Positions 1 through 4,036 of a stretch of 5,018 bases of DNA are shown one piece after another (the first letter of the stretch is position 1; every line of letters starts with the position of its first letter). Source of the stretch: Thermodesulfovibrionales bacterium (GTDB lineage Bacteria > Nitrospirota > Thermodesulfovibrionia > Thermodesulfovibrionales > SM23-35); NCBI GenBank assembly GCA_020053565.1, contig JAGVMY010000083.1:1-5018 (forward strand). The letters are read 5' to 3'. A model generated the notes under the pieces. It saw only the letters and a list, made by a program, of their open reading frames with translations. It searched no databases and was not told the DNA's origin. A program made the position numbers and the translations under genes.

Positions 1-467
1 CTGACGCCCATTATCTCATTCATATCAGTCCATGCAGAAATTTCGAGGCAATCAGGAAGAGTTTCTCTCCTTATTATAAGTGAATGATATCTCGTCGCCT
101 CGAATGGATTCGGAAGACCTTTGAATATGGTTTTCCCATCATGGAATATCAACGATGTCTTTCCATGCATGAGCCGCGGTGCCCTGATTATCTCACCTCC
201 AAATGCAGCACCTATGGATTGGTGACCAAGACACACGCCGAGTATAGGCATCTTATGAGCAAAATGTCTTATCAGCTCTACAGAAATTCCAGCCTCTTTT
301 GGTGTGCACGGGCCGGGTGAGATGACAACCTTTTCCGGGTTCAATTGTTCTATCTCATGAATGGTAATCTTGTCATTCCTGAAAACTTTTATATCCTCGC
401 CAATTTCTCCGATGTACTGGACAAGGTTATAGGTAAATGAATCATAATTATCAATGATTAATACCAT
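1..467 (-). CDS. trpG: Anthranilate synthase component II, glutamine amidotransferase (partial, C-terminus beyond left edge)
   Basis: Class I glutamine amidotransferase subunit that releases ammonia from glutamine and passes it to TrpE to make anthranilate from chorismate; cytoplasmic. Reading from the ATG at 467 gives 155 codons before the window edge, out of about 190 usual for the family. Visible motifs are NYDSFTYNL (residues 7-15), SPGPCTPKEAG (50-60, oxyanion-hole region), GVCLGHQ (77-83, nucleophile Cys79), MHGK (100-103) and RYHSL (126-130). The catalytic His-Glu pair near the C-terminus lies outside the window. The start is supported by the family-typical MVLIIDNYDSF opening and by a GGTGA Shine-Dalgarno element about 8 nt upstream, inside the 14-bp gap after trpE, so the two genes are cotranscribed and probably translated in balance. 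In many bacteria the same protein also serves PabB in folate synthesis; adjacency to trpE favours the tryptophan role. Confidence 0.96.
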   Translation of the reverse strand, partial: MVLIIDNYDSFTYNLVQYIGEIGEDIKVFRNDKITIHEIEQLNPEKVVISPGPCTPKEAGISVELIRHFAHKMPILGVCLGHQSIGAAFGGEIIRAPRLMHGKTSLIFHDGKTIFKGLPNPFEATRYHSLIIRRETLPDCLEISAWTDMNEIMGV

Positions 468-481
468 TTACTTTTTCACCA

Positions 482-2014
482 TTAACTTAATTCTTTCTCT
501 GCCATGTCAACTGCTCTCATCATCCCCATTGCCTTGTTCACTGTCTCGGTATACTCTCGATCAGGGATAGAGTCAGCCACTATGCCTGCACCTGCCTGAA
601 CATATACCTTATTGTCTTTTATCACAAGTGTCCTGATGGTAATGCAGGTATCCATATTTCCTGAATAACTCAAATATCCCACAGCACCTGCATACGGCCC
701 CCTTCTCATTGGTTCGAGTTCCTCTATTATCTCCATCGCCCTCACTTTTGGAGCCCCTGTAACCGTGCCTGCAGGAAAACACGCCCTTAATACATCGAAG
801 GCATCAAGTCCATTCTTGAGGGTGCCTTCAACATTTGAGACAAGGTGCATCACATGGCTATACTTTTCAATATTCATCAATTCTGTCACCTTTACAGAAC
901 CAATTTCTGCAACCCTTCCCACATCGTTTCTTCCAAGGTCAACGAGCATTATATGTTCTGCTATTTCTTTAGGATCTTTTTTAAGTTCTTCTTCTAAAAC
1001 TGAATCCTCTTCTTCTGTCTCCCCTCTTTTTCGAGTTCCCGCAATCGGCCTCAGGATTACCTTTCTCCCTTCAAGTCTCACCAGTATCTCAGGGGATGAG
1101 CCCACAAGCTTTGCATCTCCTGTATCAATATAATACATATACGGTGAAGGATTAATTACACGTAACGCCCTGTATATGTCGAATGGATTAACATATGTTT
1201 CACGTTCAAATCTCTGAGAGAGCACTACCTGAACAATATCTCCTGACATTATGTAATCCTTCCCTCTCAGCACTGCATTCTCAAATGACTCTTTTGTCAC
1301 AAAGGATGAACCATACCCATAAAGTTCGGGGTTTTCACCCCCACCCTTACCCTCCCCCCTCGAGGGGGAGGGATGGGTGGGGGGGCTGACTTCTGACTTC
1401 TGGCTTCTGGCTTCTGGCTTTCTTAGTTTTTCTACAATATCTTCTATCTTTTCCTCAGCCTCTCTGTATGCATCTTCTGGAGATTTGTTCTTAACATGGG
1501 TATTCGAAACAACCTTTATTTTCCCCTTCAGATTGTCAAATATTACCACTGTGTCTGAGACCATAAAAAACATGTCAGGAAGTTCAAGCCCTGGCCTATG
1601 CTCATCAGGAATACTTTCAAAATATCTGACCATGTCATAGCCTATGTAGCCAACAAGACCACCATAAAACCTCGGCAATCCTAAAACACTCACCGGCTTG
1701 TATTGGATAATCTCTCTTTTTATAAACTCAAGCGGGTCTTCTGTTTCGAATATCTTTGTCTCTGTTGCATCATCTATTATCTCTATCTTGTTCCCCCGAC
1801 TCTTTATTACCCTTGAAGGTCTCGAACCGAGAAAGGAATATCTTGCCCACTTCTCACCACCGACTACGCTCTCAAGCAAAAATGAAGGAGTACCCCCGAG
1901 CTTCATCGCTGCTGACACAGGCGTGTCTGTATCAGCAAGGATTTCCTTATAGACAGGAATGAGATTCCCCTCTGACAAAAAAGATTTGAAACTCTCTCTA
2001 TCCGGATGTACCAT
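482..2014 (-). CDS. trpE: Anthranilate synthase component I
   Basis: Converts chorismate and ammonia to anthranilate and pyruvate, with TrpG supplying the ammonia; first committed step of tryptophan synthesis. The 510-residue protein has an N-terminal anthranilate-synthase domain (about 10-170), a linker (about 180-235) and the chorismate-binding domain (about 236-505). Motifs seen: LLES (46-49) and NPSPYMYY (288-295), the two parts of the tryptophan feedback site; PIAGTRKRG (323-331), where Ala rather than the Lys of PabB marks anthranilate synthase; DLGRNDVGR (359-367); KYSHVMHL (384-391); FPAGTVTGAPK (413-423); GPYAGAVGY (439-447); GAGIVADS (475-482). It is complete with a TAA stop. The ATG at 2014 is the only good start: an in-frame TGA lies about 12 codons upstream with no ATG, GTG or TTG between. 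The ribosome site is weak (GGCGAG). Odd point: residues 199-226 are encoded by a heptamer array and a palindromic repeat inserted in frame in the linker, making the protein slightly long. Confidence 0.97.
   Translation of the reverse strand: MVHPDRESFKSFLSEGNLIPVYKEILADTDTPVSAAMKLGGTPSFLLESVVGGEKWARYSFLGSRPSRVIKSRGNKIEIIDDATETKIFETEDPLEFIKREIIQYKPVSVLGLPRFYGGLVGYIGYDMVRYFESIPDEHRPGLELPDMFFMVSDTVVIFDNLKGKIKVVSNTHVKNKSPEDAYREAEEKIEDIVEKLRKPEARSQKSEVSPPTHPSPSRGEGKGGGENPELYGYGSSFVTKESFENAVLRGKDYIMSGDIVQVVLSQRFERETYVNPFDIYRALRVINPSPYMYYIDTGDAKLVGSSPEILVRLEGRKVILRPIAGTRKRGETEEEDSVLEEELKKDPKEIAEHIMLVDLGRNDVGRVAEIGSVKVTELMNIEKYSHVMHLVSNVEGTLKNGLDAFDVLRACFPAGTVTGAPKVRAMEIIEELEPMRRGPYAGAVGYLSYSGNMDTCITIRTLVIKDNKVYVQAGAGIVADSIPDREYTETVNKAMGMMRAVDMAEKELS
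1338..1383. repeat. GC-rich long imperfect palindrome inside trpE
   Basis: A C-rich arm (1338-1359) faces a G-rich arm (1364-1383) around a central CTCGAG (1359-1364). Pairing runs outward from the centre: TC with GA, five C with five G, one bulged C at 1354, TCCC with GGGA, a small internal loop (TTA against AT), CCC with GGG, A with T, and five C with five G. It looks like a dispersed REP- or MITE-like element rather than a terminator, because it lies in the middle of a coding region and has no T tract. On the coding strand it gives the low-complexity Pro/Gly/Ser-rich stretch at about residues 211-226 of TrpE. Whether copies exist elsewhere cannot be seen from this window. Confidence 0.85.
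1386..1420. repeat. Five tandem 7-bp repeats inside trpE
   Basis: Five head-to-tail heptamers: two copies of CTGACTT followed by three of CTGGCTT on the plus strand, that is AAGCCAG and AAGTCAG on the coding strand. The unit length of 7 shifts frame with each copy, so the array is read in all three phases and encodes KPEARSQKSEV (residues 199-209 of TrpE) with no stop codon. It sits 2 bp from the palindrome at 1338-1383, and together they form a block of about 84 bp, a multiple of three. Slippage changing the copy number by one would shift the trpE frame. Confidence 0.9.
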
Positions 2015-2057
2015 GTTGACAAAACTCGCCGTATTTATTAATTTATATCAATCAATC

Positions 2058-2087
2058 ATTATAGCTCATTAATTAATGATAAGTTAA
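2058..2087 (-). promoter_or_regulatory. Candidate sigma-70 promoter for trpEG
   Basis: On the minus strand a perfect -10 box TATAAT (2063-2058) lies 18 nt downstream of a -35-like TTAACT (2087-2082, four of six matches to TTGACA). Transcription would start near 2051, giving a 5' leader of roughly 37 nt before the trpE ATG. That is too short for a leader peptide plus attenuator hairpins. The 18-bp spacer contains a 14-bp perfect palindrome, a natural place for a repressor. The promoter is called from sequence alone in AT-rich DNA. Confidence 0.5.
2066..2079. promoter_or_regulatory. Perfect 14-bp palindrome in the trp promoter spacer, operator candidate
   Basis: TCATTAATTAATGA equals its own reverse complement and falls exactly between the candidate -35 and -10 boxes of the trpEG promoter. 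A second, wider inverted repeat (ATCATTA at 2055-2061 with TAATGAT at 2074-2080) shares its right half and overlaps the -10 box. The arrangement is like that of a dimeric repressor site, but the sequence is not the E. coli TrpR operator and the AT-rich setting makes chance palindromes more likely. The regulator is unknown. Confidence 0.35.
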
Positions 2088-2097
2088 GAGATATGAG

Positions 2098-2133
2098 TGA
2101 AGAGTGTGTTTACTATTACCTTTTCACTCTTCA
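2098..2133. repeat. 9-bp perfect inverted repeat upstream of the tRNA genes
   Basis: TGAAGAGTG (2098-2106) and CACTCTTCA (2125-2133) are perfect reverse complements separated by 18 nt, followed on the plus strand by G and four T (2134-2138). It could fold as a weak terminator-like hairpin for plus-strand transcripts just before tRNA-Gly, or be a protein site between the divergent trp and tRNA promoters. The loop is long and the T tract short, so I do not call it a terminator. Confidence 0.4.
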
Positions 2134-2144
2134 GTTTTAAATAT

Positions 2145-2220
2145 GCGGGTGTAGCTCAGCTGGTAGAGCACAACCTTGCCAAGGTTGGGGTCGCGGGTCC
2201 GAATCCCGTCGCCCGCTCCA
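2145..2220 (+). tRNA. tRNA-Gly (GCC)
   Basis: Cloverleaf folded by eye: acceptor GCGGGTG (2145-2151) with CGCCCGC (2210-2216), one G-U pair; D stem GCTC/GAGC with a GG-containing D loop; anticodon stem CAACC/GGTTG around loop TTGCCAA, anticodon GCC; 5-nt variable loop; T stem GCGGG/CCCGT; discriminator T at 2217 and encoded CCA at 2218-2220. It reads GGC and GGU codons. The T loop is TCCGAAT, so position 55 is C (2199) instead of the near-universal T that becomes pseudouridine. No clear promoter is visible in the 130 bp upstream. It is separated from the following tRNA-Cys by a single base, so both are probably cut from one precursor. Confidence 0.96.
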
Positions 2221-2221
2221 T

Positions 2222-2297
2222 GGCGGCGTACCCAAGTGGCTAAGGGAGAGGTCTGCAAAACCTTTATGCAGCGGTTCAAATCCGCTCGCCGCCTCCA
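2222..2297 (+). tRNA. tRNA-Cys (GCA)
   Basis: Acceptor GGCGGCG (2222-2228) pairs perfectly with CGCCGCC (2287-2293). The D stem is CCC/GGG with a GG-containing loop. The anticodon stem GAGGT/ACCTT encloses loop CTGCAAA with anticodon GCA. T stem AGCGG/CCGCT has a standard TTCAAAT loop. The discriminator is T (2294), which is the U73 identity base for cysteinyl-tRNA synthetase, and CCA is encoded (2295-2297). The last 22 bp are overlapped in antisense by the 3' end of the converging minus-strand gene. No intrinsic terminator is visible downstream. Confidence 0.96.
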
Positions 2298-3412
2298 AGA
2301 AGAACAGGTTCAATAACCGTAACGTCAAGCCCTCTATCCTTCACATATATCTCGCTTCTCGCTTTTTTCGGGTCGAGGCCAGGGAAAAAGCTTCGCATCC
2401 TCTCTTTAAGGGCAGTGCGCATAAGACGATAGAGCTTCTCCTCATCCTTAATCATCTTCAGCTCTGCAACCACATCTCTCAATGCTGCATCACCGGATGA
2501 GATTTTCTTTATACCTTTTAGTATTGCAGTAATCTTCCTTCTCCCATAACCTGTGATATATTTATTAATGAGAAGTTCTCTTGCGAATACATCATCAAAG
2601 AGTCTCTCATTAAGTTTATCAAACTCTTTTTTATTGCCCAGAAGGCTCCTCAGAGAATCCTCGGTGAAGTCTACATTCTCCATAAATGCGATCTGATTCA
2701 ACAATGTGAAGACATTATCATATCTATCAAAGTAGGTAACTATTGAACTAAACTCCTCCAGAAGAGTGAAATCATTATTCTTGCGAGCAAACTCATCACA
2801 CGCTCTCACTGTATCAAGGAGTATCTGTTCAAAGCCTTTGTCACTCCGTGAATATGCAATCTGTTTTGCCTTTATCAATCTTATTATGTCTTCATCTATT
2901 ATGTGTCTCCTCAGAGATCTGTCCTTAAAGAACAGGCCCTGAAGTATTGATCTTGTTTCTTTAAGATACTCGGGTTCTTCTATCTCCTGTATTCTTTTGC
3001 CCTTCAGAAGCAGTTCATCAAGGGTGTCAAAAAGGACACTCGGGATGTTGTTTCTTATGCCAAGTGTACGCAGCCTCCTGAGCCGCGCAAGATCTGCACG
3101 CTGAAATGTCTCTCGTGAAATCCCGCTGAGGAGTATATCTCTGTATTCTTCAACAACAGGCTTGTTATCAGGATGCCGATACATGATATCAATCTTCATT
3201 CTCTCCTGCTGGTAGCGGTCGATTTCATACCTTGCAATTATATCCTTAATATAAAGTTCCTCATTTATTTCCAGTGATTTTTCCTGAGAATAAAAATTGT
3301 GGAATGCCCTGTAAAATTCCTCGTTCCCCTTGTGGATAAATTTAAAGATAAATACTGTTGAATTCTGTTCCTTTAATTCTGCGATAAAACCGTCGAGAAG
3401 TTCTGTATCCAT
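2276..3412 (-). CDS. Carboxy-terminal open frame (378 aa) of the interrupted TIGR04442-like gene
   Basis: This is the largest stop-free part after the amber codon; the open frame really extends 48 codons further upstream to 3556, and the ATG at 3412 is probably an internal methionine (codon 161) rather than a true start, because no ribosome site precedes it. It encodes a highly charged, probably all-helical protein: FKFIHKGNEEFYRAFHNFY near residues 24-42, Arg/Lys/Glu-rich helices through the middle, and an Arg/Lys-rich segment about 300-350 ending ERMRSFFPGLDPKKARSE. No enzyme motif, signal or membrane span is seen. The last residues GGGERI are encoded by the antisense of tRNA-Cys. It could yield a separate product only if an internal start is used. 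Confidence 0.55.
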   Translation of the reverse strand: MDTELLDGFIAELKEQNSTVFIFKFIHKGNEEFYRAFHNFYSQEKSLEINEELYIKDIIARYEIDRYQQERMKIDIMYRHPDNKPVVEEYRDILLSGISRETFQRADLARLRRLRTLGIRNNIPSVLFDTLDELLLKGKRIQEIEEPEYLKETRSILQGLFFKDRSLRRHIIDEDIIRLIKAKQIAYSRSDKGFEQILLDTVRACDEFARKNNDFTLLEEFSSIVTYFDRYDNVFTLLNQIAFMENVDFTEDSLRSLLGNKKEFDKLNERLFDDVFARELLINKYITGYGRRKITAILKGIKKISSGDAALRDVVAELKMIKDEEKLYRLMRTALKERMRSFFPGLDPKKARSEIYVKDRGLDVTVIEPVLLGGGERI

Positions 3413-3556
3413 GTCTTGAGCTATATAATCAGTTCTCTTTAAAAACTTTCCAACAGCCCTGAGTATCTGTTTCTGCCTTCTCTTATACTCACCACTATAA
3501 TCAGATGAGATAAAAAAGTAATAATTCTTTACCGCATGTCCCTGGAGAAAAAGGCG

Positions 3557-3559
3557 CTA
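3557..3559 (-). other. In-frame amber codon interrupting the TIGR04442-like gene
   Basis: Codons around it read TCT TAC TAG CGC CTT. A UAG followed by C is a comparatively leaky stop context in bacteria. A single substitution from AAG, CAG, GAG, TAC or TAT would restore a sense codon, so one point mutation explains the break. The three tRNA-relevant facts here are negative: neither nearby tRNA has a CUA anticodon, and no selenocysteine element is relevant to UAG. Confidence 0.85.
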
Positions 3560-3892
3560 GTAAGACGCCCTGCCATCTGTATCATTTATAAAGATGATCT
3601 TTTCATTATCATCGAGAAATGCTCCAAACATAACAAGCCTGTTCGCGATATCTTTTTTCATTAAGTCCTTTATGGGTTTTTCTACACCGAACATGTACTC
3701 ACAGAAACTTCCACCGGTTCCTTTATAATGGGCACCCTCGTCTGTTATTACGAATTCATTGCCCTTTGAGAAAAATCGCACACTTAAAGGGCTCTCCTCA
3801 TAGAAATAGGTATTATATTCGCTGACTCCACCGACAAAGGCAAAATACTCGACAGGACCAATACTACCATGAAATCTGAGGTCTCGTATCAT
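3557..3892 (-). CDS. Amino-terminal fragment (111 aa) of the interrupted TIGR04442-like gene
   Basis: This is what is translated if the TAG is obeyed. It begins MIRDLRFHGSIGPVEYFAF and has an aromatic, beta-rich character (FVGGVSEYNTYFYEE at about 19-33, then a glycine-rich GTGGSFCEYMFG at about 58-69). A charged helix with KDLMKKDIANRLVMFGAF follows, and it ends at NDTDGRASY. The fold is unknown and no active site is recognised. The ATG at 3892 is the most upstream start: an in-frame TAG lies 12 codons before it and no ATG, GTG or TTG lies between. Ending in mid-domain, it is unlikely to be a complete independent protein. Confidence 0.5.
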   Translation of the reverse strand: MIRDLRFHGSIGPVEYFAFVGGVSEYNTYFYEESPLSVRFFSKGNEFVITDEGAHYKGTGGSFCEYMFGVEKPIKDLMKKDIANRLVMFGAFLDDNEKIIFINDTDGRASY

Positions 3893-3898
3893 GGAAAA

Positions 3899-3907
3899 AA
3901 TATAACA
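3899..3907 (-). promoter_or_regulatory. Extended -10 promoter candidate abutting the TIGR04442-like start
   Basis: On the minus strand TGT followed directly by TATATT (3904-3899) matches an extended -10 element. Only 6 nt separate it from the ATG at 3892, so transcription would begin at or beside the A of the start codon. This agrees with the lack of any Shine-Dalgarno sequence there. No -35 box is convincing. The call is tentative in AT-rich DNA. Confidence 0.35.
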
Positions 3908-3974
3908 CAGTGGCAGTAAAATATTCTATCGTTAGTATCATAAGCAGGAAAGGTTGGTGAAGATTTTTATACGA

Positions 3975-3992
3975 CACTTCAAAGTGAACTTT
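3975..3992. repeat. Two overlapping short inverted repeats in the divergent intergenic region
   Basis: CACTT-CA-AAGTG (3975-3986) and AAAGT-GA-ACTTT (3981-3992) overlap in the middle of the 144-bp region between the two divergent starts. They are too tightly spaced to form RNA hairpins and look more like half-sites for a DNA-binding dimer. The short arms make chance a serious alternative. Confidence 0.25.
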
Positions 3993-4001
3993 CCACGTAT
4001 A

Positions 4002-4030
4002 TTGCCGAAAAACACTATTTTCGCTATGAT
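4002..4030 (+). promoter_or_regulatory. Sigma-70 promoter candidate for the transglycosylase-like gene
   Basis: TTGCCG (4002-4007, four of six matches to TTGACA), a 17-bp spacer, then TATGAT (4025-4030, five of six matches to TATAAT). The start of transcription would fall about 7 nt downstream, at or within a base or two of the ATG at 4037, implying a leaderless or nearly leaderless message. No ribosome-binding site is seen before that ATG, which fits. Confidence 0.5.
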
Positions 4031-4036
4031 ATATTT

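Larger units (their letters stand above)
2276..3892 (-). pseudogene. Uncharacterised cytoplasmic protein gene interrupted by one in-frame TAG (TIGR04442-like)
   Basis: Read through, this is one frame of 539 codons from ATG 3892 to TGA 2276, broken only by TAG at codon 112 (3559-3557). Continuity is direct: 112 codons to the TAG, 48 more without a start, then the ATG at 3412 opening 378 codons, all in the same phase. The codons after the stop read RLFLQGHAVKNYYFF, which looks like ordinary folded-protein sequence. From memory the whole resembles the TIGR04442 family of uncharacterised proteins of about 530 residues in Geobacter and relatives; I could not verify this. No signal peptide or membrane segment is seen; most of it is charged and probably helical, and no catalytic motif is recognised. 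Likely a recent nonsense mutation; readthrough or a sequencing error are alternatives. No Shine-Dalgarno precedes ATG 3892. The 3' end overlaps tRNA-Cys in antisense. Confidence 0.75.

Noticed and set aside
84..320. 78-codon plus-strand frame at the left edge
   Set aside because: It is antisense to trpG, whose motifs are unmistakable, and has no protein-like character.
1338..1383. Palindrome in trpE as a transcription terminator
   Set aside because: There is no T tract on either strand after the stem, and it lies in mid-gene with trpE motifs continuing on both sides.
765..1962. Several plus-strand frames of 64-122 codons
   Set aside because: All are antisense shadows of trpE; the one ending at 1389 merely translates the palindrome.
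482..2014. pabB (aminodeoxychorismate synthase) rather than trpE
   Set aside because: PIAGT replaces the PIKGT lysine motif of PabB, and the LLES and NPSPYM feedback motifs are present.
2015..2144. trp leader peptide and attenuator, or a T-box, upstream of trpE
   Set aside because: From the best promoter only about 37 nt precede the ATG; no short frame with tandem Trp codons and no T-box sequence is seen.
2137..2328. 63-codon minus-strand frame across the two tRNA genes
   Set aside because: It is the antisense of tRNA-Gly and tRNA-Cys; peptides such as GRRDSDPRPQPW are a familiar artefact of translating tRNA genes backwards.
3557..3559. Selenocysteine or pyrrolysine insertion at the interrupted codon
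   Set aside because: Selenocysteine uses TGA, not TAG. Pyrrolysine would need pyl genes, none of which is here, and nothing suggests a methylamine methyltransferase; kept only as a genome-level check.
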